Source: CALHKP01 sp963558075
GTDB lineage: Bacteria; Bacillota; Clostridia; Peptostreptococcales; Anaerovoracaceae
DNA length: 32,674 nt
Direction of reading: 5' to 3'
Assembly: GCA_963558075.1 (NCBI GenBank)
Contig: CAUWFN010000021.1
Span: 1-32,674, forward strand
Shown here: positions 1 to 8,610 of the stretch, piece by piece
How the letters are laid out: each line of letters begins with the position of its first letter
Position numbering within the stretch: position 1 is the stretch's first letter
Notes under the pieces: generated by a model
The model's input: only the letters and a program-made list of their open reading frames with translations
The model's database searches: none
Told to the model about the DNA's origin: nothing
Made by a program: the position numbers and the translations under genes

Positions 1-1
1 C

Positions 2-202
2 ATGAAGGAAGGAATCCATCCTGATTATAAGGAATGTAAAGTAACTTGCGCATGTGGTAACACTTTTGTTACAAAATCTACAAAAGAAGAGTTAAGACTT
101 GATGTTTGCTCAGCATGTCATCCGTTCTTTACAGGACAGCAGAAGTTCATCAACCGTGGTGGACGTGTTGAAAAGTTCAAGAACAAGTACAACATCGGCT
201 AA
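2..202 (+). CDS. rpmE: 50S ribosomal protein bL31 (zinc-binding form)
   Basis: Component of the large ribosomal subunit. The 66-residue product begins MKEGIHPDY, the usual L31 start, so the ATG at the window edge is probably the true start although its ribosome binding site lies outside the window. Two Cys pairs, CAC at 16-18 and CSAC at 36-39, mark the zinc-containing C+ form rather than the zinc-free paralogue made under zinc limitation. The C-terminal KFINRGGRVEKF segment is typical. A strong terminator follows directly, so it ends its transcription unit before prfA. Confidence 0.97.
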   Translation: MKEGIHPDYKECKVTCACGNTFVTKSTKEELRLDVCSACHPFFTGQQKFINRGGRVEKFKNKYNIG

Positions 203-220
203 TAATCAGAAGAAAGCAAA

Positions 221-246
221 CCGGAAATTTAAATTTCCGGTTTTTT
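221..246 (+). terminator. Rho-independent terminator after rpmE
   Basis: A perfect 20-base self-complementary stretch (CCGGAAATTT followed by AAATTTCCGG) is followed at once by six T. It lies 18 bases after the rpmE stop and separates rpmE from prfA. Confidence 0.9.
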
Positions 247-325
247 ATTACATAAATATATGTTAGAATATATAGTTAGTTAGAACACGATTTTGTTAAA
301 TTTTAAAGGATATGAGGGAATATAA

Positions 326-1390
326 ATGTTTGATAAACTAGACTTTATAACTGACAAATATCAGGAAATGTCAATGAAGGTTTCAGACCCAGAAGTTATT
401 AACAATCAGCCTCTGTGGCAGAAATATATTAAAGAAATGGGTGAAATGGAACCTATCGTAAAAAAATACGAAGAATACAAAAAAGCAAAAGAAGATTTCA
501 GAGATGCTAAGGAAATCTTAGAAAACGAAACTGACGAAGATCTAAGAGATCTTGCGAAGATGGAAGTTGCTGAACTAGAAAATCAGATTTCAGAATATGA
601 ACAGGAACTTAAGATTCTTCTAATTCCAAAGGACCCTAACGACGAAAAGAACGTTATCCTAGAAGTAAGAGCCGGCACAGGTGGCGACGAGGCGGCTTTG
701 TTCGGTCAGGACCTTCTAAGAATGTATATGCGTTATGCTGAGCGTCACAGATGGAAGACTGAGCTTATGGACGTTAACGACACAGGAATCGGCGGAATCA
801 AAGAAGCTGTTGTCCTAATCAAAGGTAAGGGTGCATATTCAAGACTAAAATACGAGTCAGGCGTTCACAGAGTTCAGCGTGTACCTGAAACAGAATCAAG
901 CGGAAGAATTCATACATCTGCTGCTACAGTAGCTGTACTTCCAGAAGTAGACGACGTAGAAGTTGATCTTAATCCAAACGATGTAAGAGTTGACGTTTAT
1001 AGAGCTTCCGGAAACGGCGGACAGTGCGTAAACACAACTGACTCAGCTGTAAGACTTACACACGAACCAACAGGTCTTGTAGTAACATGCCAGGACGAAA
1101 AATCACAGATTAAGAACAAAGAAAAGGCATTCAAGGTTCTGAAAGCCCGTCTTTATGATTTAATGGTTCAGGAGCAGAACAAAGAAATTTCTGAAGCAAG
1201 AAAGAGCCAGGTTGGTTCCGGCGACAGAAGTGAAAGAATCAGAACATACAACTTCCCACAGGGACGTGTTTCAGAGCACAGAATCGGTCTTACATTATAT
1301 AAGCTGGATGCTATTTTAGACGGAGATTTAGACGAAATCATTGATGGTCTAATTACAAGTGACCAGGCCGAAAAAATGAAGGCATTCTAA
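326..1390 (+). CDS. prfA: Peptide chain release factor 1
   Basis: Reads UAA and UAG in the ribosomal A site and triggers peptide release. The 354 residues match the RF1 length. Visible: an N-terminal helical region, the PxT anticodon-like tripeptide as P187-E-T189 in RVQRVPETES, and the catalytic GGQ at 231-233 in SGNGGQCVNTTDS. The bases GAGGG upstream support the start at 326. First gene of a plus-strand run with sua5, rpiB, upp and tyrS (gaps 19, 13, 12 and 48 bases). The GGQ methyltransferase gene prmC, often adjacent to prfA, is not between prfA and sua5; it may lie outside the window. Confidence 0.98.
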   Translation: MFDKLDFITDKYQEMSMKVSDPEVINNQPLWQKYIKEMGEMEPIVKKYEEYKKAKEDFRDAKEILENETDEDLRDLAKMEVAELENQISEYEQELKILLIPKDPNDEKNVILEVRAGTGGDEAALFGQDLLRMYMRYAERHRWKTELMDVNDTGIGGIKEAVVLIKGKGAYSRLKYESGVHRVQRVPETESSGRIHTSAATVAVLPEVDDVEVDLNPNDVRVDVYRASGNGGQCVNTTDSAVRLTHEPTGLVVTCQDEKSQIKNKEKAFKVLKARLYDLMVQEQNKEISEARKSQVGSGDRSERIRTYNFPQGRVSEHRIGLTLYKLDAILDGDLDEIIDGLITSDQAEKMKAF

Positions 1391-1409
1391 AAACCGAGGT
1401 GTATAAATA

Positions 1410-2411
1410 ATGTTTACATCTTTATTTAAAGATACAGAAGAAGATATAAAAAAAGCCGCTAAGATTATAGCAGACGGCGGACTTGTTGCTTTTCCGACAG
1501 AGACGGTTTACGGACTTGGTGCAGATGCCCTAAATGCCGATGCCGTTTCCAAGGTTTATGCAGCAAAGGGAAGGCCATCGGATAACCCGATGATTGTCCA
1601 TATCGCAGATGAATCTGAACTTCTAAAGCTCACAGATACTGTTACAGATGATATGCGAAAAGTAATGGACGCTTTCTGGCCCGGCCCGATGACCATGATT
1701 GTGGCCAGAAAGCCGATTATTCCGAACACAACAACTGGAGGACTTGATACAGTCGGAATCAGAATGCCCGATAACGATGTCGCAAGACTTCTAATCCGAA
1801 TGTCCGGATGCGCTATCGCGGCACCAAGCGCCAATCTGTCCGGAAAACCTAGCCCTACAACATATTCACATGTAGTAGAAGACCTAAACGGAAGAATCGA
1901 CGCAATAATTATGAGTAGTGACTGCACAGTCGGAATAGAGTCCACTGTAATAGACATGACAGGAGAGACTCCTATGATTCTAAGACCCGGCAAAATCACA
2001 AAAGAAATGTTCGAGGAGGTCCTTGGAAAAGAAATTATTCTTGACCCAACACTAAACAAGCGCCCCGACAGCTTCAACAACGATTTTCAGCCAAAGGCTC
2101 CGGGAATGAAATACAAACACTACGCTCCGAATGCCGAAATGGTTATTTTCGAGGGCGAACATGAGCAGGTAAAAGCTGCCATGGCGACAGAAAAAGCAAA
2201 ACTGGAAGCGGAAGGGAAAAAAGTCTTCATTATATACTTTGATGAGGGGGATGAGGCAAAGGCAGCCCACGACTTCTTTGCTGAGCTCAGAAAAGCAGAC
2301 GAGGAAGGCTTTGATTGCATATTTGCAAATGCACTTTCCGAGCAGGGACTTGGATTCTCTGTAATGAACAGAATGCTTAAGTCGGCAGGCTATAATATAA
2401 GGAAAATTTAA
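1410..2411 (+). CDS. tsaC: L-threonylcarbamoyladenylate synthase, Sua5 type
   Basis: Makes threonylcarbamoyl-AMP from Thr, bicarbonate and ATP, the first step of the t6A modification of ANN-decoding tRNAs. The YrdC domain covers about residues 12-200 (FPTETVYGLG, then KGRPSDNPMIVH and the late SANLSG motif). The extra C-terminal Sua5 domain starts near the linker K234-YKHYAP-240 and runs to the end, so this is the long 333-residue Sua5 form rather than the short TsaC form. A GAGGTG ribosome binding site precedes the ATG. Its place after prfA groups two translation-fidelity genes. Confidence 0.95.
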   Translation: MFTSLFKDTEEDIKKAAKIIADGGLVAFPTETVYGLGADALNADAVSKVYAAKGRPSDNPMIVHIADESELLKLTDTVTDDMRKVMDAFWPGPMTMIVARKPIIPNTTTGGLDTVGIRMPDNDVARLLIRMSGCAIAAPSANLSGKPSPTTYSHVVEDLNGRIDAIIMSSDCTVGIESTVIDMTGETPMILRPGKITKEMFEEVLGKEIILDPTLNKRPDSFNNDFQPKAPGMKYKHYAPNAEMVIFEGEHEQVKAAMATEKAKLEAEGKKVFIIYFDEGDEAKAAHDFFAELRKADEEGFDCIFANALSEQGLGFSVMNRMLKSAGYNIRKI

Positions 2412-2424
2412 ACGGAGGGAAATT

Positions 2425-2859
2425 ATGATTATCGCAATCGCATCTGACCACGGCGGATTCGAACTGAAAAACGCAATCAAAGATCACCTAAGAGAAAGAG
2501 AAGACTGCAAGGTTGTTGACCTTGGCACAAATTCTTCAGATTCTGTAGATTATCCAATATACGGCAAGGCCTGCGGTGAAGCTGTCGCTTCCGGAAAAGC
2601 AGATAAAGGCATCGTATGCTGCGGAACAGGTATTGGAATTTCTATTGCAGCAAACAAGGTAAAAGGCGTTCGCTGCGGACTATGCACATCAGTAGAGATG
2701 GCAGAGCTCACAAAGAAGCACAATAATGCAAACGTTCTAGCTCTAGGAGGACGCACAACTCCTGTAGAGCTTGCTATACAGATTACAGATGCGTGGCTTG
2801 ACACAGAATTCGAAGGTGGACGTCACGAAAGAAGAACTAACATGCTAGACGAAATGTAA
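2425..2859 (+). CDS. rpiB: Ribose-5-phosphate isomerase B
   Basis: Interconverts ribose 5-phosphate and ribulose 5-phosphate in the pentose phosphate pathway. The 144-residue product has the RpiB/LacAB signatures: SDHGG at 7-11, VDYP at 41-44, and CCGTGIGISIAANK from 65, where Cys66 is the expected catalytic base, followed by HNNANVLALGGR. Its length matches the family. The ribosome binding site GGAGGG sits just ahead of the ATG, and the gene lies 13 bases after sua5. A galactose-6-phosphate isomerase subunit is the alternative, but no lac/tagatose genes are nearby. Confidence 0.94.
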   Translation: MIIAIASDHGGFELKNAIKDHLREREDCKVVDLGTNSSDSVDYPIYGKACGEAVASGKADKGIVCCGTGIGISIAANKVKGVRCGLCTSVEMAELTKKHNNANVLALGGRTTPVELAIQITDAWLDTEFEGGRHERRTNMLDEM

Positions 2860-2871
2860 AGGAGAAAAACA

Positions 2872-3501
2872 ATGGGAAAAGTATATGTATTTGACCATCC
2901 GCTAATTCAGCACAAAGTAGCACTTATGAGACAGAAGGATACAAGCGTTAGAGATTTCAGAGCGCTTGCAAAGGAAATAACAATGCTTATGGGATTCGAA
3001 GCTACAAGAGCTCTTCCTCTAGAAGAAGTAGAAATCGAAACACCTATCTGCAAGACAAAGGTAAACATGCTAAAGGGAGAAGACATCGCTATAGTTCCTA
3101 TCCTTAGAGCAGGCCTTGGCTTTGTTGATGGCATGCTTGAGCTTGTACCTAACGCAAAGGTAGGACATGTAGGACTTTACAGAGATCCGGAAACTCACGA
3201 ACCTGTAGAATATTACTGCAAACTTCCTACAGACATCGAAAAGAGAAGAATCTTTGTTGTTGACCCTATGCTTGCTACTGGCGGAAGTGCTGTTGCCGCA
3301 ATCGACTTCATCAAGAAGAGAGACGGAAAAGACATTACTTTCATGTGCCTTATCGCTGCACCTGAAGGAATCGAGGTTCTTCAGAAGGCTCACCCTGATG
3401 TAGACATCTTCATCGCTGCAAAAGACGAATATCTGAACGAAAACGCATATATCGTTCCAGGTCTTGGCGATGCAGGTGACAGACTGTACGGAACAAAATA
3501 A
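2872..3501 (+). CDS. upp: Uracil phosphoribosyltransferase
   Basis: Salvages uracil by condensing it with PRPP to give UMP. The 209-residue length is typical. The PRPP-binding loop is VVDPMLATGGSA with D131, T136, G137 and G138, and the C-terminal PGLGDAGDRLYGTK uracil-binding segment is intact. It lies 12 bases after rpiB, so ribose-phosphate interconversion and PRPP-dependent salvage are cotranscribed. A GGAG ribosome binding site precedes the start. Confidence 0.97.
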   Translation: MGKVYVFDHPLIQHKVALMRQKDTSVRDFRALAKEITMLMGFEATRALPLEEVEIETPICKTKVNMLKGEDIAIVPILRAGLGFVDGMLELVPNAKVGHVGLYRDPETHEPVEYYCKLPTDIEKRRIFVVDPMLATGGSAVAAIDFIKKRDGKDITFMCLIAAPEGIEVLQKAHPDVDIFIAAKDEYLNENAYIVPGLGDAGDRLYGTK

Positions 3502-3549
3502 ATTTCCGGCAATTTTATTCCAAACTATAATTAGAGAGAGGTTTTATCA

Positions 3550-4878
3550 ATGAAAAGTTTCATTCCAGACAACGTAAGTACACATGACAACGTTTTTGAT
3601 GTGCTTCAGGAAAGAGGATTTATCGAACAGACAACAGATGCTGAGGCTATCAGAGACTTGCTTGGAAAAGAAAAAATCAAATTTTACATAGGCTTTGACC
3701 CTACTGCTGACTGTCTTCACGTAGGACATTTCATGCAGGTTATCATCATGATGTACATGCAGAAATACGGACACACTCCTGTTGTTCTTCTCGGTGGCGG
3801 AACAGGTATGGTTGGAGATCCATCAGGAAGACAGGACATGCGTCAGATGATGAACATCGAAACAATCGACCACAACTGCATGCAGTTCAAGAAGCTGTTT
3901 GACAGATTTATCGATTTTGATGACGAATGGAAATACGAAGGAAACCAGGGTGTTTACCAGCCTGGACACCAGAACAAAGAAGCAGAAGCAGGAAAAGCTA
4001 TTTCTGTAAACAATGCTCACTGGCTACGTCCTCTTAACTATGTAGAGTTCGTAAGAGAAGTTGGAACTCACTTCAGCGTTAACAACATGCTTAGAGCAGA
4101 ATGCTTCAAACAGAGAATGGAAGCAGGACTTTCTTTCTTCGAGTTCAACTACATGCTAATGCAGTCATACGACTTTATGGTTATGGCAAGAGACTTTGAT
4201 GTTAAGATGGAATTCGGCGGAAACGATCAGTGGTCAAACATCATCGGCGGCGTTGATTTAACTCGTAAGATGACAGGTAAACAGGTTTACGGTATGACTT
4301 TCTCACTTCTTACAACATCAGAAGGCAAGAAGATGGGTAAAACTCAGAAGGGTGCTCTATGGCTTGATCCAAACAGAACTTCACCTTTCGAATTCTTCCA
4401 GTACTGGAGAAACGTTGCAGATGCTGACGTTGAAAAGTGCCTGAGAATGCTTACATTCCTTCCTATGGACGAAGTTAAGAGACTATCATCACTAGAAGGG
4501 GCAGAAATCAACAAAGCAAAGGAAATCCTTGCATTCGAAGTAACAAAACTAGTTCACGGCGAGGAAGAAGCTCAGAAAGCCCTAGAAGGTGCAAGAGCTG
4601 CATTCGGAGGCGGCGGAAACTCAGCTAACATTCCATCTACAGAAATCGAAGCTGCAAAATTCGAAGGCGAAGGCTATGGTCTGATTTCACTTATCAAAGA
4701 TCTTGGTCTTGTTCCAAGCAACGGAGAAGGCAGAAGAACTATCGAGCAGGGCGGACTATCTGTTAACGGCGAAAAAGTAACAGATACTAAGCTTGCTGTA
4801 ACAGCTGATATGTTTGACGGCGGCGAGCTTCTAATTCAGAAGGGAAAGAAAAAGTTCCACAAAGTTATAATTAAATAG
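3550..4878 (+). CDS. tyrS: Tyrosyl-tRNA synthetase
   Basis: Charges tRNA-Tyr. The class I HIGH-type motif is H57-V-G-H60, the KMSKS-type motif is K261-M-G-K-T265, and a C-terminal S4 RNA-binding domain covers about residues 375-442. At 442 residues it is slightly longer than many bacterial TyrRS. Roughly 25 extra residues occur around 125-150, rich in Gly, Gln and Glu, between the Rossmann fold and the connecting peptide. GAGAGAGG lies upstream of the ATG. Only 48 bases separate it from upp, so there is no room for a T-box leader. Confidence 0.97.
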   Translation: MKSFIPDNVSTHDNVFDVLQERGFIEQTTDAEAIRDLLGKEKIKFYIGFDPTADCLHVGHFMQVIIMMYMQKYGHTPVVLLGGGTGMVGDPSGRQDMRQMMNIETIDHNCMQFKKLFDRFIDFDDEWKYEGNQGVYQPGHQNKEAEAGKAISVNNAHWLRPLNYVEFVREVGTHFSVNNMLRAECFKQRMEAGLSFFEFNYMLMQSYDFMVMARDFDVKMEFGGNDQWSNIIGGVDLTRKMTGKQVYGMTFSLLTTSEGKKMGKTQKGALWLDPNRTSPFEFFQYWRNVADADVEKCLRMLTFLPMDEVKRLSSLEGAEINKAKEILAFEVTKLVHGEEEAQKALEGARAAFGGGGNSANIPSTEIEAAKFEGEGYGLISLIKDLGLVPSNGEGRRTIEQGGLSVNGEKVTDTKLAVTADMFDGGELLIQKGKKKFHKVIIK

Positions 4879-4882
4879 TAGA

Positions 4883-4930
4883 TGTGACGAAAAGCATTTT
4901 CGCGGCATAATATGCCAAAGCGATGTCACA
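4883..4930 (+). repeat. Branched inverted-repeat element after tyrS
   Basis: Five bases after the tyrS stop, TGTGAC (4883-4888) pairs with GTCACA (4925-4930). Inside are two small hairpins, GAAAA-gca-TTTTC (4889-4901) and GGCAT-aat-ATGCC (4904-4916). An alternative fold pairs TCGC (4900-4903) with GCGA (4920-4923). No T-run follows, so it is not an ordinary terminator. The arrangement resembles a small three-way junction or a dispersed palindromic element. No second copy is obvious in the window. Confidence 0.5.
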
Positions 4931-4949
4931 ACCAAATAATATATAACAA

Positions 4950-5008
4950 AAAACCTGCAGTACAGGGATTCGGTCAAAATCCGTTTTCCCCTCTGCAGGT
5001 TTTATTTT
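4950..5008. terminator. Bidirectional terminator between tyrS and the CDF gene
   Basis: AAAACCTGCAG (4950-4960) pairs perfectly with CTGCAGGTTTT (4993-5003). T-rich sequence follows on the plus strand and a run of A precedes it, giving T on the minus strand. It can serve tyrS and the convergent gene that ends at 5031. Confidence 0.88.
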
Positions 5009-5030
5009 GCTCTTTTTAGTTTTGTTCAAT

Positions 5031-5966
5031 CTAGATATTTTCTACTTCTTCCGGTTCGTGAATCTCTATATTTGGAAGAAGCTCTATGTAAAAGTCCGGA
5101 TAAGTTTCATCCAGCACCTCAGATAGCTGTCTTATACACTCGCTCTGCAGCTTTCCGAATCTTTTGAGCGACATAGTGTCATCAGGAAATGTGATGTACA
5201 CGCTTATCCACAGCTTTCGTCCTGTTCTGACTATATCAAAATACACATCCGAATATCTGTCTCCGCTTATAGTCTCATATACGCAGTCTTTTATCTGCTC
5301 TGTGATTTCCTCCTCCGGCGGAATCAGTATCAAATCCCTCAGAGCGCTTATAACAGTCTTAAGCGGCACCGGAATCATAAACAGTGAAAGAATAATAGTG
5401 ATTACCTGGTCAAGATAAGGCGTAAACGCATTGAATCCGTCAGAAGTTATAAACTTCGGCAGGAAGAACGCTATAGCCATTCCAAAAGATGCAATACAGT
5501 CAATTCTCCATGAGTTCATCTCCATTTCTATCAGAGGTGAGTTGAGCATGTCATTTTTTTTGCTCAAATATGTTGACACAATCACTCCAAGTACAGCTGC
5601 AAAGAGTTCAAAATATGCAACTATACCAAAAGAAATCGATCGTCCTCCGTGAACCATGATGTTGATATTATTCAGTATAAGTCCAACTGTAACAGCCGTC
5701 ATTGTAATACCTTTGATCAAAACAAATACAGTTTCGAACTGCATGTATCCAAACGGTCTCTTTTCGGTGAGGGGCTTATACAGAAATGGTATCAGAAATA
5801 TTGACGGTAGAAGCATAACAAATTCAACTCCGTCATATACAGCATCAAGGAGCACTGCCTGCGAGCCTGTCCAAACCGCCACGACAATTTCTATAATTAC
5901 AAAAGCGATATTGCCGTAAAGAGATATAGACATAGCCCTTTTTTCTTTTTTCTGTTCCGTACCCAT
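5031..5966 (-). CDS. CDF-family cation transporter-like protein with altered metal site
   Basis: A 311-residue membrane protein aligning with cation diffusion facilitators: about five or six membrane segments in residues 12-220, then a cytoplasmic domain of about 95 residues. The TM2 pair D41-xxx-D45 (DAVYDGVEF) is kept. In TM5 the usual HxxxD is S152-WRI-D156, so the His ligand is replaced by Ser. The loop HxFGH motif reads RPFGYMQ, so the second zinc site also looks lost. It is divergent from the P-type ATPase operon, with about 240 bases between. An AAGGAAGG stretch lies 15 bases upstream of the first ATG; Met12 is an alternative start with a weaker site. Substrate unknown. Confidence 0.75.
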   Translation of the reverse strand: MGTEQKKEKRAMSISLYGNIAFVIIEIVVAVWTGSQAVLLDAVYDGVEFVMLLPSIFLIPFLYKPLTEKRPFGYMQFETVFVLIKGITMTAVTVGLILNNINIMVHGGRSISFGIVAYFELFAAVLGVIVSTYLSKKNDMLNSPLIEMEMNSWRIDCIASFGMAIAFFLPKFITSDGFNAFTPYLDQVITIILSLFMIPVPLKTVISALRDLILIPPEEEITEQIKDCVYETISGDRYSDVYFDIVRTGRKLWISVYITFPDDTMSLKRFGKLQSECIRQLSEVLDETYPDFYIELLPNIEIHEPEEVENI

Positions 5967-6086
5967 TTTAAATTTTTAAAAAACCTTCCTTTCTTCATAT
6001 ATATTCTACCACAGCTACCTGTCTGTATATTGTGTATTTTGTATGAAACCTTTGAATTTATTACCGAAATTTGAGTAAAACACATA

Positions 6087-6131
6087 CATATTCTATCAGA
6101 ATATGGTAAAATTATTGTTATTGAACAATAA
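6087..6131 (+). promoter_or_regulatory. Two operator-like dyads at the ATPase-tetR promoter
   Basis: CATATTCT-atc-AGAATATG (6087-6105) is a perfect 8-bp dyad with a 3-base spacer. It is followed by TTATTGTT-attg-AACAATAA (6112-6131), a perfect 8-bp dyad with a 4-base spacer. An extended -10, TGG-TAAAAT (6104-6112), lies between and overlaps both. The size and symmetry suit a TetR-family dimer, and a TetR gene is the second gene of the downstream operon, so autoregulation is inferred. The half-site spacing of the second dyad differs from a Rex site. Confidence 0.6.
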
Positions 6132-6207
6132 CTGAATATTAGCCCAAATATATTACATCAGAAAGGACATGGATTATCAGCTAAGCTGACCATGAAAGAG
6201 TATTTAT

Positions 6208-8565
6208 ATGAACGGATTATCAAGAAGAGAAGTCGAAGAGAGATTTGCTCAGGGACTAGATAACTTTCAGGTGAACTCATCCACCCGAACAGTCAAGCAA
6301 ATTATAAAAGACAACACATTTACATATTTCAACCTGATTTTTACGGTGCTTGCAGTGCTCCTTATAATTGCAGGCTCATTCCGCGACCTTACATTTATGC
6401 TTGTGGTAATCGCAAACACAGTTATAGGTGTGGCGCAGGAAGTCAGATCAAAAAAGACCCTCGACAACCTCAAGCTTATGAAAATGCCGAAGTCCCATGC
6501 TGTGCGTGATGGAAGGGAAATAGAAATCCCTGTAGAGCAGCTCGTTTTGGACGATATCATAATACTAAGAGCAGGAAGCCAAATTCCTGCCGATGCAGAA
6601 GTTTTGCAGGGAAGCGTTCAGGTAAACGAAGCTCTGATTACAGGTGAATCAGACGAAATAACTAAAGCTCCCGGAAGCACTCTTCTCTCTGGAAGTTTTG
6701 TTGTGTCAGGAGAATGCCTTGCAAGACTCACAGCTGTGGGCGCAGACTCATATATAGCAAAGCTCACAATCGAAGCAACAAAAGACAAGCACGGCGAAGA
6801 TTCCGAAATGATAAAATCTCTAGACAAGCTCGTAAAAGCTATTGGTATTATCATAATTCCTATCGGTGTTATCATGGTTGTTCAGGAATGGTTTATCCTA
6901 GAGGGAGGCTTCTCCGCAAGCATAGTTTCTATGGTTGCTGCCGTTCTCGGTATGATTCCAGAAGGTCTATATATTACAGCTAGCATCGCGATGGTTGTAA
7001 GTGCCATGAGACTTGCCAAGGCAGACGTTCTTGTACAGAATATGAAATGCATCGAAACACTTGCCCGCGTAAATGTTCTTTGCGTTGACAAAACAGGTAC
7101 AATTACAGAAAACGAAATGAAGGTGGATAGCGTCCGCGTCATAGATACAGATGTAAACGAAGCTGAGCTTTCGAGAATGATTTCTTCTCTCGTTCACCAG
7201 CAAAATAAGGACAATATCACTATGGCTGCAATGCAAAACTATTTCACATCAGGCTCAGGTATTGCAGCAGATAGCATCTGTCCTTTCTCATCAAAATATA
7301 AATACTGTGGTGCAACATATGGTAGCACCAGCTTTGTTCTCGGAGCACCGGAATATGTTCTCAGAGATGACTTCAGAATATACGAAAAACAGATTACAGA
7401 AATGAGTGAACAAGGATACAGAGTTCTTGCCTTTGCTCACATAGATGAAGAGCCAAAAGGCCAGCCACTTTCGGCGCCTGCAAGGCTTCTCGGTCTTGTA
7501 TTTTTGACTAACCCAATCAGAAAGGCTGCTCGCGAAACCTTTGGATTCTTTGCTGACAACGACGTGGAGATCAAAGTAATTTCCGGCGATAACCCTGTTA
7601 CAGTTTCTAAGGTCGCAATGGAGGCAAATATACAAAACGCTGACAGATATATTGATGCAAGAGAACTCATAAACGAAAAGGCTATTCAGGATGCAGTCGA
7701 AAGGTACACTGTATTTGGACGTGTTACTCCTGAGCAAAAGAGAATGTTCGTAAAGGCTCTTCAGAAGCAGGGTAAAACTGTAGGTATGACAGGGGACGGT
7801 GTAAACGATATCCTAGCGCTTCGTGATGCCGACTGCTCTGTTGCTATGGCATCCGGAAGTGAAGCTGCATCTAATGCTGCACAGCTTGTATTAATGGATT
7901 CAGACTTTTCTAGAATGCCATCTGTAGTTTCAGAGGGAAGAAGAGTTGTAAACAATATTCAAAAGGCAGCATCGCTATACCTAACAAAGAATATATTCTC
8001 ACTACTTCTTGCAGTGTTCTCTATGATAAACGTGCTTGCTTATCCACTTAAGCCTTCACAGATTACACTTATAAGTATGTTCACTATAGGTGTGCCTTCG
8101 TTTATCATATCTCTTGAACCTAATAGCAGTCTGATTAAGGGAAAATTCCTTCGGAATGTGTTTAGGATAGCTGCACCTGCCGGTATAACGACATTTATAA
8201 GCGTAAGCTCACTTGTTATCTTCGGAGAAGTTTTTGATATAAGCAGATCTTGTATTTCGACATCGAGCACTATGCTAGTTGCTCTTGTAGGATTCATGAT
8301 TCTCGCTAAGGTGGCACAGCCAGCAAACACATGGCATACAATACTTATCGTATGCATGATTGCAGGCATGAGTGCATGCGTTATTTTCATACCGCAGATG
8401 TTCGGCATCACTGCAATATCCAAACAGGCCGCAATGCTGCTTGTTGTATTTCTGATTGCAACAGAAAGTGTGTTCAGATATATACACAAAGGCCTAAGCG
8501 TTTTTGACCGTTTTGGATCAAAGAGATCTTCTCGTTCAAAACGTCAAAATGCGAAAAAACGCTAA
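6208..8565 (+). CDS. P-type cation-transporting ATPase (CtpE-like)
   Basis: ATP-driven cation pump of 785 residues with no N-terminal metal-binding domain. Visible in order: M1-M2 (about 38-78), the actuator TGES at 145-148, M3-M4 with PEGL at 251-254, the phosphorylation motif D294-KTGT, a compact nucleotide domain ending in VLGAPEYVL, the hinge GDGVND near 527-533, and about six C-terminal membrane segments. PEGL and the small N-domain resemble the calcium-linked CtpE group, so Ca2+ is the best guess for the ion. The N-terminal GLSRREVEERFAQG is also family-like and supports the start, although its ribosome binding site (GAAAGAG) is weak. It is followed by a TetR gene. Confidence 0.88.
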   Translation: MNGLSRREVEERFAQGLDNFQVNSSTRTVKQIIKDNTFTYFNLIFTVLAVLLIIAGSFRDLTFMLVVIANTVIGVAQEVRSKKTLDNLKLMKMPKSHAVRDGREIEIPVEQLVLDDIIILRAGSQIPADAEVLQGSVQVNEALITGESDEITKAPGSTLLSGSFVVSGECLARLTAVGADSYIAKLTIEATKDKHGEDSEMIKSLDKLVKAIGIIIIPIGVIMVVQEWFILEGGFSASIVSMVAAVLGMIPEGLYITASIAMVVSAMRLAKADVLVQNMKCIETLARVNVLCVDKTGTITENEMKVDSVRVIDTDVNEAELSRMISSLVHQQNKDNITMAAMQNYFTSGSGIAADSICPFSSKYKYCGATYGSTSFVLGAPEYVLRDDFRIYEKQITEMSEQGYRVLAFAHIDEEPKGQPLSAPARLLGLVFLTNPIRKAARETFGFFADNDVEIKVISGDNPVTVSKVAMEANIQNADRYIDARELINEKAIQDAVERYTVFGRVTPEQKRMFVKALQKQGKTVGMTGDGVNDILALRDADCSVAMASGSEAASNAAQLVLMDSDFSRMPSVVSEGRRVVNNIQKAASLYLTKNIFSLLLAVFSMINVLAYPLKPSQITLISMFTIGVPSFIISLEPNSSLIKGKFLRNVFRIAAPAGITTFISVSSLVIFGEVFDISRSCISTSSTMLVALVGFMILAKVAQPANTWHTILIVCMIAGMSACVIFIPQMFGITAISKQAAMLLVVFLIATESVFRYIHKGLSVFDRFGSKRSSRSKRQNAKKR

Positions 8566-8610
8566 TTGGGGCATGTTCAAAATCAAACTAAAGAAGGACG
8601 GTTTATTACC

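Noticed and set aside
1556..2080. Long minus-strand open frame opposite sua5
   Set aside because: It mirrors the codon pattern of a clear plus-strand gene, lacks a ribosome binding site, and its Ser/Ile-rich product looks like a shadow.
3502..3549. Possible T-box riboswitch ahead of tyrS
   Set aside because: The gap is only 48 bases with no specifier stem, T-box bulge or terminator.
6112..6131. Reading the second ATPase dyad as a Rex site
   Set aside because: The TTGTT and AACAA halves are 4 bases apart, whereas a Rex site has 8.
6161..6189. A mini-ORF (ATG at 6169, six codons) ahead of the ATPase
   Set aside because: The GAAAGGA site is only one base from its ATG, so translation is unlikely.
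7291..8489. Long minus-strand frames inside the P-type ATPase gene
   Set aside because: They overlap well supported ATPase domains, have no ribosome binding sites and no recognisable motifs.
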